Part shown: positions 28,342 through 36,251 of the stretch, piece after piece | How the letters are laid out: every line of letters starts with the position of its first letter | How positions within the stretch are numbered: the first letter of the stretch is position 1 | Origin: Candidatus Gallacutalibacter stercoravium | GTDB lineage: Bacteria > Bacillota > Clostridia > Oscillospirales > Acutalibacteraceae | Direction of reading: 5' to 3' | Assembly (NCBI GenBank): GCA_018716975.1 | Contig: DVJE01000001.1 | Coordinates: 1-64,000 of the forward strand | Length of the DNA stretch: 64,000 nucleotides | Notes under the pieces: generated by a model | The model's database searches: none | What the model saw: the letters and a program-made list of their open reading frames with translations, nothing else | What the model was told of the DNA's origin: nothing | Position numbers and translations under genes: made by a program

Positions 28342-28347
28342 TATAAT
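28342..28347 (+). promoter_or_regulatory. Possible -10 element before the zinc-ribbon membrane protein
   Basis: Perfect TATAAT 45 nt before the TTG start. The matching -35 (TGGAAA at 28319-28324, 17-nt spacing) is weak. Confidence 0.35.
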
Positions 28348-28391
28348 AGGGCCGAAGGGATCCATTGATACAAAAAACGGAGGGGATTGGA

Positions 28392-29324
28392 TTGACAGGC
28401 AAACATCTAAAACGCTTTGCAGAGCAAACCCCGGGTATGGTTTTTAACCCGAACCCCGTAGCGGCTTACGGCGATTATCAGGGGTATCAGGTTGTTATCC
28501 AGGGGTATCTCAACGAAAACCAATACATCATCACATGGGCGGTAACCGGTGGGATGATTGCGGATCAACCGGCAAACATTAACCAATATTTGGTTTCTTT
28601 GGGCACCGGCCGCCCTTATTTTAACTACGCCAGGTATGAAAAGAGCACCATCACCGTCAACATCCGGCACAAAGGCGAGGATGTGGAACATCTAACCGAC
28701 ATTCTAAACCAAGTGACCGCCTTTTGCCGTAACAACGGCATGACCACTTGCTGCAAATACTGCGGTTCCCCCTCCGGCCTCGGTGTATACAATATAAACG
28801 GCAGAGTAGAAGCCATGTGCACCTCTTGCTTTGGGCAGGTGCAGGTCAACTTGCAGCAGGCTCAGGCCGCCATTAAGCAAAAAAAGGCGAATATTCCCGG
28901 CGGTATTTTAGGCGCTTTTTTGGGCTCTTTGGTAGGCGTGGCGTTATGGATCGCCCTTTATCAAATGGGGTACATAGCGGGTATTGTGGGGCTGGTTTAC
29001 ACTTTTTTGGCAATGAAGGGATATCAAAAATTCGGCGGCAAGCTGGATAAAACCGGACTAATTCTTTCTCTTGTTATCGCCGCTGTTATGCTGTTTGTTG
29101 GCGAGATGGCGGCCTTGCTGGTTACAATCGCCTCCAGCTTTCCTGTGGATTTTGGTCAAGCAATGCAGCTTTTGGGTTACTTGCTGCAAGACGGCGAAAT
29201 ACAAAGCACCGTTATCGGCGAACTGGCGATGGGCTATTTCTTTGCCGCACTGGCCAGCGTTTCCACTATCATTTCTGTGTATCGGGAAGCCAACCTGAAG
29301 CACGAAGTAAGAAGGCTTGGTTAA
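28392..29324 (+). CDS. Zinc-ribbon integral membrane protein, unknown function
   Basis: 310 residues from a TTG at 28392, 6 nt after GGAGGGG; the open frame begins at 28365. The N-terminal ~115 residues form a soluble domain I do not recognise (AAYGDYQGYQVVIQGYLNEN). Then comes a CxxC-x(~25)-CxxC zinc ribbon (CKYCGSPSG ... CTSCFGQ), a helix, and four predicted membrane segments (about 165-300), the first rich in glycine (GGILGAFLGSLVGVALW). No family name can be given. Strong terminator at 29342. Confidence 0.75.
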   Translation: MTGKHLKRFAEQTPGMVFNPNPVAAYGDYQGYQVVIQGYLNENQYIITWAVTGGMIADQPANINQYLVSLGTGRPYFNYARYEKSTITVNIRHKGEDVEHLTDILNQVTAFCRNNGMTTCCKYCGSPSGLGVYNINGRVEAMCTSCFGQVQVNLQQAQAAIKQKKANIPGGILGAFLGSLVGVALWIALYQMGYIAGIVGLVYTFLAMKGYQKFGGKLDKTGLILSLVIAAVMLFVGEMAALLVTIASSFPVDFGQAMQLLGYLLQDGEIQSTVIGELAMGYFFAALASVSTIISVYREANLKHEVRRLG

Positions 29325-29341
29325 CTTTATCTACAGCCTCT

Positions 29342-29380
29342 ATAACGGCGGCTCTTGTTAAAAGAGCCGCCGTTATTTAT
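29342..29380 (+). terminator. Terminator after the zinc-ribbon membrane protein
   Basis: 15-bp perfect stem ataacggcggctctt / aagagccgccgttat with 5-nt loop; a T-rich stretch follows. Confidence 0.85.
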
Positions 29381-29438
29381 GCCTTTTTCCGCTACAACCA
29401 ATGCCACGGCACCATCTGCCCAACCGGCAGACGGCGGA

Positions 29439-29467
29439 TTGATCTGCCGCTCATTTTTTGCTATAAT
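29439..29467 (+). promoter_or_regulatory. Near-consensus promoter of the small Nif11-like gene
   Basis: TTGATC, exactly 17 nt, TATAAT. The start codon lies 20 nt after the -10, so the 5' leader is very short. Confidence 0.7.
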
Positions 29468-29486
29468 AGAAATAAGGGGTGATAGC

Positions 29487-29762
29487 GTGAACACGTTTGA
29501 AAAGTTGGAACAGTTGACGGCATTGGTAAAAAAAGATGAGCAATTGCGTCAAAAACTGCTGCAAACCAAAAACAGCCAAGAACCATTGGATGATTTTTGC
29601 CATTTAGCGCAGCAAGCCGGCGTGGATTTATCCCTTGGGGAAATATTTGCCATTGGGCAGGAATATTCCGATAACCAGTGCAAAAGCACCAACGGCGGCA
29701 ACCCAACCCCCTATGATTCTTTTGGCGATGCTTATGAAACCTTTTTGGCTTCTATCCAGTGA
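29487..29762 (+). CDS. Small Nif11-like peptide
   Basis: 91 residues from a GTG at 29487 preceded by AAGGGGTGATAGC; the open frame extends upstream only through the promoter. The N-terminal half (FEKLEQLTALVKKDEQLRQK, then AQQAGVDLSLGEIFAIG) resembles the Nif11 leader domain: short helices followed by an A-x-x-A-G-[VF]-D/[FL]-S/T turn. The C-terminal tail is polar and ends YDSFGDAYETFLASIQ with a single cysteine at NQCKS. Nif11 domains act as leaders for peptide modification, but no modification enzyme is adjacent, so it may be a stand-alone homolog. Own promoter and terminator. Confidence 0.6.
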   Translation: MNTFEKLEQLTALVKKDEQLRQKLLQTKNSQEPLDDFCHLAQQAGVDLSLGEIFAIGQEYSDNQCKSTNGGNPTPYDSFGDAYETFLASIQ

Positions 29763-29813
29763 GTTTTCTGCCGCTCATGCCCAAACAATCAAATTAATTT
29801 GTATGCGTGTATG

Positions 29814-29846
29814 CGCGCTTTCGCTTTGCTGCGAAGGCGCGTTTTT
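29814..29846 (+). terminator. Terminator after the Nif11-like gene
   Basis: 11-bp stem cgcgctttcgc / gcgaaggcgcg (one G-T pair), 6-nt loop, followed by TTTTT. It lies between convergent genes. Confidence 0.8.
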
Positions 29847-29858
29847 GCTTGCTGTTAT

Positions 29859-30770
29859 TTATCGCTTTGCCGATTCGTTGTTCAGCGGCGGCGAATCCGG
29901 TTGAGCTTCATCAATAAGCCCCATAAACTCTTTCATTGCTGCCGTTAGGTACTTATCCTTATGATAAATAAAAGAAAAGGCCCTATGCAGATCTAAATCG
30001 GGTACCGTAACGCGGGCCAAGCTGCCCTCTTCTAACCGCTGCCACACCAACCGTTGCGAAAGGGCGGTAATCCCCAGCCCCGCCTGCACAGCCTGCAACA
30101 ACGCCTCGTTGCTCACACTCTCCCAAATAGGCGCAACACGCACACCGTGGGTTAGCAGCGCGCTTTCTAACAACTCCCGCGCGCCGCTGCCCCTTTCGCG
30201 CAAAAGCAAGGGGAGGCGCGCTAATTCCTGCGCCGTGGCAGTGTTGCCCCACGGGTTGCCGGGCGCGCCCACAAACACCAGCTCGTCCTCCATAAAGTTG
30301 CGGCAAACCAGTTGATCGGCGTGTATCACCCCCTCTATCATGGCGAAATCCACCTCGTTGCGCAGCACATACCCTTCAATATCGCCGGAATTGCACACCG
30401 CCACCCGCACCGATATCGATGGATAAGCCGCTTGAAACCGGCGCACCAGCCCGGGCATCAAATAGGTGCCTATGGTAATACTGGCGCCAATTCGCATGCC
30501 CCCTTTGCCGTCGCCGTCTTTTATTTCCCGCTCCATCTCGTCAAACAGGGCCGTAATATGGCGGGCATATTCCTCCAGACGCCTTCCCCCTGGGGTAAGA
30601 TACAACTTACGGGCAATCCGATCAAAAAGGCGCACGCCATACGCCTCTTCAAGCTCACGAATCGCCAAACTTACGGCCGGCTGAGCCAAATATAGCCGCC
30701 CCGCCGCCTGCGTCATACTACCGCAATCACACACTGTAACAAATATTTTTAAATGCCGCAGGGTAACCAA
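29859..30770 (-). CDS. LysR-family transcriptional regulator
   Basis: 303 residues from a TTG at 30770, 10 nt after AAAAGGAG; an ATG at 30803 also lies in frame but before that ribosome site. N-terminal winged HTH (LRHLKIFVTVCDCGSMTQAA and AQPAVSLAIRELEEAYGVRLFD) and C-terminal periplasmic-binding-like effector domain (GASITIGTYLMPGLVRRFQ). Closest by pattern to the CysB/YeiE-type anion-responsive LysR group. It is divergent from the chromate-transporter genes, with a 14-bp palindrome on their -35 between, so they are its probable targets. Confidence 0.88.
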   Translation of the reverse strand: MVTLRHLKIFVTVCDCGSMTQAAGRLYLAQPAVSLAIRELEEAYGVRLFDRIARKLYLTPGGRRLEEYARHITALFDEMEREIKDGDGKGGMRIGASITIGTYLMPGLVRRFQAAYPSISVRVAVCNSGDIEGYVLRNEVDFAMIEGVIHADQLVCRNFMEDELVFVGAPGNPWGNTATAQELARLPLLLRERGSGARELLESALLTHGVRVAPIWESVSNEALLQAVQAGLGITALSQRLVWQRLEEGSLARVTVPDLDLHRAFSFIYHKDKYLTAAMKEFMGLIDEAQPDSPPLNNESAKR

Positions 30771-30800
30771 TCGTCCCACGCTCCTTTTCTGTACGCTTAT

Positions 30801-30868
30801 CATAATAAATATATTATATATTTTATATTATAATATTATTTTACATATGTAAATCTTGCCTTTATAAT
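30801..30868 (+). promoter_or_regulatory. LysR operator region and chromate-transporter promoter
   Basis: TTTACA (30840-30845), 17-nt spacer, TATAAT (30863-30868). The perfect palindrome TTTACATATGTAAA (30840-30853) covers the -35 and contains a LysR-type T-N11-A. Upstream, 30801-30840 is almost pure A/T with long imperfect symmetry and could hold a second site plus the regulator's own -10. Confidence 0.6.
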
Positions 30869-30941
30869 AAATAGGGTTTCTGGTAAGGGTTTATTTGGGC
30901 CATTGCCTTTCACAACTCTTATTTTAGAGGAGGGCGCCTAT

Positions 30942-31673
30942 ATGCAAAAACCATCCGGCTTTGCCTTTTATCGCAAATTGTTTTGTTCCACTTTTTACCT
31001 GAGCGCTTTTACTTTTGGGGGAGGATATGTCATCATCCCACTGATGCACAAAAAATTCGTAGAGGATTACCACTGGATTGAAGAAAAAGAAATTTTGGAT
31101 CTAACCGCCATCGCCCAATCCTCCCCCGGAGCGATTGCTGTGAATGCTGCGGTTATCATCGGGTACCGCTTGGCGGGCATCTTGGGGGCGTTGGTAGCTC
31201 TTGTGGGTACCGTGCTGCCGCCGCTTATCATTATCTCGGTAATTTCACTGTTTTACCAAGCGTTCCGTGATAACGTAGTGGTGAACGCTGTGCTTAAAGG
31301 GATGCAGGCCGGCGTTGCCGCTGTGATTGCCGACGTAACCGCTTCTATGGCCATCGGCATCGGCAAAGAGAAAAAGTTAATACCCATTTTGATTATGATA
31401 GCCGCCTTTATCGCCAATTACTTTCTAAACGTTAATGTAATCATTATTATCTTGGTGTGCGCCGTTGTGGGAGCCCTGGCTCTTTTTTGGCAGCAGCGGC
31501 GGGGTAAAAACAACCTGATAAGTCAAATGAAGCAAGCCGGTGCAGCGGCGAAAGAAGAAACAGCGGCAGGCAAGGCGCCTGCAAGCGCCGCGACGGACAC
31601 AAAACCAGAGAGAGCCGCAACCGCCCGGCAGGATGAGCTGCACGAAGGAGGAAAGCACCATGATCTATCTTGA
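30942..31673 (+). CDS. Chromate transporter (CHR) subunit 1
   Basis: 243 residues from ATG 30942, chosen for GAGGAGGGC upstream. CHR-domain motifs: FTFGGGYVIIPLM, AQSSPGAIAVNAAVIIGYRLAG and ALVALVGTVLPPLIII. About six membrane segments, then a charged/alanine-rich cytoplasmic tail (about 200-243) not typical of the family. Short-chain CHR proteins work as pairs; the second is encoded next with a 14-bp overlap. In anaerobes these may carry anions other than chromate. Predicted control by the divergent LysR protein. Confidence 0.88.
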   Translation: MQKPSGFAFYRKLFCSTFYLSAFTFGGGYVIIPLMHKKFVEDYHWIEEKEILDLTAIAQSSPGAIAVNAAVIIGYRLAGILGALVALVGTVLPPLIIISVISLFYQAFRDNVVVNAVLKGMQAGVAAVIADVTASMAIGIGKEKKLIPILIMIAAFIANYFLNVNVIIIILVCAVVGALALFWQQRRGKNNLISQMKQAGAAAKEETAAGKAPASAATDTKPERAATARQDELHEGGKHHDLS

Positions 31674-32226
31674 GCTGCTGTGGAGCTTTTTTCAAATCGG
31701 CCTATTCAGCATTGGGGGCGGTTATGCCGCCATGCCTTTAATACAAGAGCAGGTTGTCAACACCCACAACTGGCTTAGCATGACGGAATTTGCCGATGTG
31801 ATTACCATTTCGCAAATGACGCCGGGGCCCATCGCCATTAATTCCGCCACTTTTGTAGGCATGCGCATCGCCGGGCTGCCGGGCGCCTTGGTGGCTACCT
31901 TGGGGTGTGTGTTGCCCTCTTTTTTCATTGTGCTGGGGTTGGCTTATCTTTATTATAAATTTCAAAATTTAAGCCTAATTCAGGGTGTTCTCTCTGGCCT
32001 GCGGCCTGCTGTGGTAGCTTTGATCGGTTGCGCGGGCCTATCTATTTTGCTGCTTAGCTTATTCGACGGCGCAGCCCCAAGTTTGCAGCCCAGCGATATC
32101 AACTTTATATCCGGCGGCATTTTTTTAGCATGTTTGGTGGTGCTGCGCAAATGGAAGCCCAATCCCATTTATGTCATGCTGGGCGCCGGCGTTTTGGGCG
32201 CCTGCATTTTTCCTTTTGTGGGGTAA
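31660..32226 (+). CDS. Chromate transporter (CHR) subunit 2
   Basis: 188 residues from ATG 31660, 8 nt after AAGGAGG inside the end of subunit 1; the frame is open further upstream but unrelated to the family. Motifs FSIGGGYAAMPLIQEQVV, ISQMTPGPIAINSATFVG and GCVLPSFFIVLGLAYLYYKF match the CHR domain, with six predicted membrane segments. The overlap with subunit 1 implies translational coupling and a heteromeric transporter. Confidence 0.88.
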   Translation: MIYLELLWSFFQIGLFSIGGGYAAMPLIQEQVVNTHNWLSMTEFADVITISQMTPGPIAINSATFVGMRIAGLPGALVATLGCVLPSFFIVLGLAYLYYKFQNLSLIQGVLSGLRPAVVALIGCAGLSILLLSLFDGAAPSLQPSDINFISGGIFLACLVVLRKWKPNPIYVMLGAGVLGACIFPFVG

Positions 32227-32332
32227 AACGGAAGATGGGCGTTTTACGCCATAAGAAAAATAATCTCAAAGATCCATTTGCAATCAAATGTTGCATTCCT
32301 ATGGATTCCTTTTTCATTCTTGCGCCGGTTCA

Positions 32333-32361
32333 TTGACAGGCCCCCGAAGAAACACTATAAT
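32333..32361 (+). promoter_or_regulatory. Perfect consensus promoter for the DUF4964/4965 gene
   Basis: TTGACA, exactly 17 nt, TATAAT. The start codon is 123 nt after the -10, leaving a leader of about 115 nt in which I see no riboswitch or strong hairpin. Confidence 0.8.
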
Positions 32362-32483
32362 AAATTTGGAATTTTGTTGTATTTGCTTGTAACAAAATGG
32401 TAAGCATGGCAAACCGCCTATGCCGCCCGGCGGACAATTTTTGCCACTGAATTATTTTGCGGCGGCGAGAAAAGGAGATTTGT

Positions 32484-34487
32484 ATGAAAGATATTCGTCT
32501 TCCTTCCTATCCCTTGATCACCTGTGATCCTTATTTTTCTCTGTGGTCCCCTTGCGACCACCTGTATGATGAAGATCCCTGCCACTGGGCCGGCGCTAAA
32601 AAGCCCGTGTTGGGTGTTGCGGAGATCGACGGCGTGCCCTACCGCTTTATGGGCGCCGGCGAGCCTGCGGCCGTGATGACCCAAACCGGCACCGAGCTGC
32701 AGCCCACCTCTACCGGCTATCAGTTTACCGCCGCCGGCGTGGAGCTTTCTGTGCGCTTTACCACGCCGCTGCTGTTTTCTGATTTAGAGCTCATCTCCCG
32801 CCCCTGCACTTATGTGGATTACCGCGCGGTTTCTACCGACGGCAAAGAGCATTGCGTAAAGGTTAGCCTGCGCTTTAGCGAAGAGCATTGCCACGACGCC
32901 AGCGGCCACGAACCCATGATTTGCACGGTACATAAGCTGCCCACCTATCAGGCGGTTTCCATGGGCAAAAAGCAGCAGGCGCCCCTGAGCAACAGCGGCG
33001 ACGGTATTACCATCGACTGGGGCTTTTTGTATTTGGCGGTTCCCAACTGCGCCGAGGGTTCGGTCGGCTATCAAAACAACGGCGGCATGGCCTATGCCCA
33101 AGCCGATGTTACCCTGCGCGCCAATGAGGAAGGCGCCAGCGCTTATGTGATTTGCGCTTACGACGACATTCTCTCTATTATGTATTTCAACCAGGCCTGC
33201 AAGGCCTATTGGGCCCGCGACGGCCGCCGCACTATTTTTGATGCCATCGGCGATTCTGTGGCCCAGCACAATATGTTGCTGAAAAAATGCGAAGTGTTCG
33301 ATGAGCACCTGGTGGCCGAGGCCACTGAAACGGTTGGCGAAGAGTATGCTGTTTTGTGCGCCGCGGCTTACCGTCAGTCCATCGCCGCACACAAACTCAT
33401 TGCCGATGAAGAGGGCAAGCCTGTGTTCCTGTCGAAGGAGAACTTCTCCAACGGCTGCATCGCCACGGTAGACGTCAGCTATCCCTCCTCCCCGCTTTAT
33501 TTGTTGTATGCGCCCGAACTGGTGCGCGGCATGATGCGCCCTGTGTTCCGTTTTGCCCGCACGCCTGTTTGGGGTTATGATTTCGCACCCCATGATGTGG
33601 GCCGTTACCCCTACTGCACCGGTCAGGTTTATGGTCTTGCCCGCCCCAGCGAGGATGAAAAGGAAAATAAGCGGATCGATCACGGCGACATTTTCCCCAT
33701 GTATTGCAACTATCCCGCTGGCTCTCCAATTTATGAGCACAAGGGTCAGATGCCGGTGGAAGAGTGCGGCAATATGCTGATTATGACGGCTGCTGCCGCG
33801 CTGCGCGACGGGGATGTTTCCTTTATTGAAGAAAACATCGATCTGTTGGAGCAGTGGGTGTGCTACCTGCTTGAGTACGGCAGCGATCCGGGCGAGCAGC
33901 TGTGCACCGACGATTTTGCCGGTTTCTTGGCGCACAACATTAATCTGTCTGCCAAGGCCATTGCCGGCATCGCGGCCTATGCCATTATTTTGGATATGTT
34001 GGATCGCGAGCAGGAATCCTTTAGCTATATGGAAAAGGCCATTGCTATGGCGCAGGATTGGGAGAAACGCGCTCAAGCCGGGGATCACACCGCTCTGTCC
34101 TTTGCCAACAAAGACTCTTGGAGCCTAAAATACAACCTGGTATGGGATGTGTTGTTCGGCACCCGGCTGTTTAGCAAAGAGACTTATCAAAAAGAGATCG
34201 CCTGGTATCAAAAGGTGCAAAACGATTTCGGCGTGCCGCTGGATATCCGTGCCGACTATACCAAGCCGGAATGGATCATCTGGTGCGCCACCACAGCCGA
34301 CGATCCAAAAGATACCTTGAACCTGATTAAACCCATTCGCCGCTATCTGCAAGAAACCCCCACGCGCGTGCCTTTCTCGGATTGGTACGGCACCAAAGAT
34401 GCCAAACAGGTTAACTTCCAAAACCGTTCGGTTATCGGCGGCGTATTTATGCCTTTGTTGAAAGAAGAATTTTGCAATGAGCTGTAA
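32484..34487 (+). CDS. Glutaminase-like DUF4964/DUF4965 protein
   Basis: 667 residues, ATG 32484 after AAAAGGAG (the frame opens at 32457). N-terminal DUF4964-like strand LPSYPLITCDPYFSLWS, a beta domain (about 70-250), then an alpha/alpha barrel: TETVGEEYAVLCAAAYRQS, NGCIATVDVSYPSSPLYLLY, FRFARTPVWGYDFAPHDVGRY, LCTDDFAGFLAHNINLS and SLKYNLVWD. Fungal members are called glutaminase GtaA; bacterial ones sit with glycosidases and their true substrate is unsettled. No signal peptide here, unlike many relatives. Surrounded by sulfatase and GH78 genes, so a glycan-related hydrolase is plausible. Confidence 0.8.
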   Translation: MKDIRLPSYPLITCDPYFSLWSPCDHLYDEDPCHWAGAKKPVLGVAEIDGVPYRFMGAGEPAAVMTQTGTELQPTSTGYQFTAAGVELSVRFTTPLLFSDLELISRPCTYVDYRAVSTDGKEHCVKVSLRFSEEHCHDASGHEPMICTVHKLPTYQAVSMGKKQQAPLSNSGDGITIDWGFLYLAVPNCAEGSVGYQNNGGMAYAQADVTLRANEEGASAYVICAYDDILSIMYFNQACKAYWARDGRRTIFDAIGDSVAQHNMLLKKCEVFDEHLVAEATETVGEEYAVLCAAAYRQSIAAHKLIADEEGKPVFLSKENFSNGCIATVDVSYPSSPLYLLYAPELVRGMMRPVFRFARTPVWGYDFAPHDVGRYPYCTGQVYGLARPSEDEKENKRIDHGDIFPMYCNYPAGSPIYEHKGQMPVEECGNMLIMTAAAALRDGDVSFIEENIDLLEQWVCYLLEYGSDPGEQLCTDDFAGFLAHNINLSAKAIAGIAAYAIILDMLDREQESFSYMEKAIAMAQDWEKRAQAGDHTALSFANKDSWSLKYNLVWDVLFGTRLFSKETYQKEIAWYQKVQNDFGVPLDIRADYTKPEWIIWCATTADDPKDTLNLIKPIRRYLQETPTRVPFSDWYGTKDAKQVNFQNRSVIGGVFMPLLKEEFCNEL

Positions 34488-34509
34488 GCTCTAATTTGCG
34501 CAACGACAA

Positions 34510-34556
34510 CGGTCGTCCTTTCTAATATAAGAAAGGGCGGCCGTGCTTGTCATTTT
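34510..34556 (+). terminator. Terminator after the DUF4964/4965 gene
   Basis: 14-bp stem with G-T pairs (34510-34523 / 34530-34543), extended by gacaa / ttgtc outside, followed by attttgctt. Confidence 0.75.
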
Positions 34557-34622
34557 GCTTATTTTTACTTGTATGAAAAATGAAAAGCTGCTCCTTGGGC
34601 CCGTAGAAAGGAGAAACTGGGT

Positions 34623-36098
34623 ATGCGGATATTAATGCTGGATTTAGATACGCTGCGCCCCGATCATTTGGGCTGCTACGGTTACCACCGAGATACCTCC
34701 CCAACGCTGGACGCCATTGCCCGCGACGGCGTTCGCTTTGACAACTATCATTGTTCCGACGCGCCCTGCCTCCCCTCCCGCGCCGCCCTGCTGACCGGGC
34801 GGTTTGGTATCCACAACGGCGCTGTGGGCCATGCCGGCACGGCGGGGGATCTCTGTTTAACCGGCGCCGACCGGGGATTTCAAGATCCCATTTTGCAAAA
34901 CGGGTTGTTTTATCAGTTCCGCAAGGCCGGTATGCACACCGCTTCGGTTAACTCCTTTGCCGAGCGGCACAGCTCTTATTGGTTTAACGCCGGGTTCCAC
35001 GAGGTGATCAATTGCGGCGGCTGCGGCGGCGAAGGGGCTGAAACAGTAACCCCGTTGGCCATGGACTGGCTGCAGCGCAACGCCGAAAAGGATAATTGGT
35101 TTTTACATGTAAATTATTGGGATCCCCACACGCCTTACCGGGCGCCGGCGTCTTTTGGCAACCCCTTTGCCAACGACCCTTTGCCGGCCTGGCTTACGCC
35201 GCAGGTGCTGGAGGAGCACAAAAAGCACGTGGGGCCTCACAGCATCAACGAGCTTAATATGTACAACGATCAAACCAATCCCAAACTTCCCCGGCAATTG
35301 GGGCGCGCTGAAAACATGCAGCAACTGCACGCTGTGATAGACGGTTACGACTGCGGCATTCGGTTTATGGATGACTGCATCGGCCAGCTTATCTCTTATT
35401 TAAAACAAGCGGGCCTGTATGACGATACCGCTATCATCGTTACCTCGGATCATGGGGAAAACATGGGCGAACTGGGCATTTATTGCGAGCACGCCACTGC
35501 CGATGAGATCACCACGCGGGTTCCCATGATTATCAAATGGCCCGGTGCGCAAGCCGGCACAGTGGATACAGCACTGCACTACAACTTAGATTTGGTGCCC
35601 ACCATCGCCCAGCTGCTGAATTTGCCCGCCTATGAAAAATGGGACGGTGCCAGCTACGCCGCTGCTTTGCAGGGCGGCGAGTCTTGCGGGCGCCCTTACC
35701 TGGTGGTGTCTCAATGTGCGCACGTATGCCAGCGGGCTGTGCGCTTTGGCGATTATTTGTATATCCGCACCTATCACGACGGCTACCATCTTTTTGACGA
35801 CGAAATGCTGTTTGACATTAAAAACGATTTTCATGAACAATATAATCTTGCTTCTAAACGGCCCGATCTATGCGGCCAGGCTTGCCGCTATTTGATAGAA
35901 TGGCAGCAACAAATGATGCTCTCGGGGGAGCGCAACGTAGATCCGTTATGGACCGTCATACGCGAGGGCGGCCCCTTTCACGCCAAAGGGCAGCTGCCCG
36001 CTTATTGCCAACGCCTGCAAGCCACCGGCCGCGAAGAAGGCGCCCGCCTGCTTCGTAAAAAGCATCCCCAGGAATTTTTTGAAAAGAGCAGCCGGTAG
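34623..36098 (+). CDS. Sulfatase (formylglycine type)
   Basis: 491 residues. The alkaline-phosphatase-fold start LMLDLDTLRPDHLGCYGYH provides metal ligands, and the sulfatase signature CLPSR (C49-R53, in SDAPCLPSRAALLTGR) has the cysteine that must be oxidised to formylglycine. Later IVTSDHGENMGE gives the remaining metal residues. No signal peptide, so cytosolic desulfation of imported sulfated glycans or small sulfate esters. No anaerobic sulfatase maturase is in the window, so it must come from elsewhere. AGAAAGGAG precedes the ATG. Terminator at 36149. Confidence 0.92.
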   Translation: MRILMLDLDTLRPDHLGCYGYHRDTSPTLDAIARDGVRFDNYHCSDAPCLPSRAALLTGRFGIHNGAVGHAGTAGDLCLTGADRGFQDPILQNGLFYQFRKAGMHTASVNSFAERHSSYWFNAGFHEVINCGGCGGEGAETVTPLAMDWLQRNAEKDNWFLHVNYWDPHTPYRAPASFGNPFANDPLPAWLTPQVLEEHKKHVGPHSINELNMYNDQTNPKLPRQLGRAENMQQLHAVIDGYDCGIRFMDDCIGQLISYLKQAGLYDDTAIIVTSDHGENMGELGIYCEHATADEITTRVPMIIKWPGAQAGTVDTALHYNLDLVPTIAQLLNLPAYEKWDGASYAAALQGGESCGRPYLVVSQCAHVCQRAVRFGDYLYIRTYHDGYHLFDDEMLFDIKNDFHEQYNLASKRPDLCGQACRYLIEWQQQMMLSGERNVDPLWTVIREGGPFHAKGQLPAYCQRLQATGREEGARLLRKKHPQEFFEKSSR

Positions 36099-36148
36099 CT
36101 CCGCCTTTTTAAGCCGCTACTCCCCTTATGCAATCTATGAAAAATAAT

Positions 36149-36190
36149 AAAACGCTGCGGCACAAGTGGCACAGCGGCGCAGCGTTTTAA
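36149..36190 (+). terminator. Terminator after the sulfatase
   Basis: 11-bp perfect stem aaaacgctgcg / cgcagcgtttt enclosing an 18-nt GC-rich loop, ending TTTTAAAA. Confidence 0.8.
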
Positions 36191-36251
36191 AATAAGCTCG
36201 ATTACTCGATATAAAATTGTTACCACAATCTAAGAAAGAGAAGAGGGTTTT

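Noticed and set aside
32784..34088. 434-codon minus-strand frame opposite the DUF4964/4965 gene
   Set aside because: Antisense shadow; no start signal or recognisable domain.
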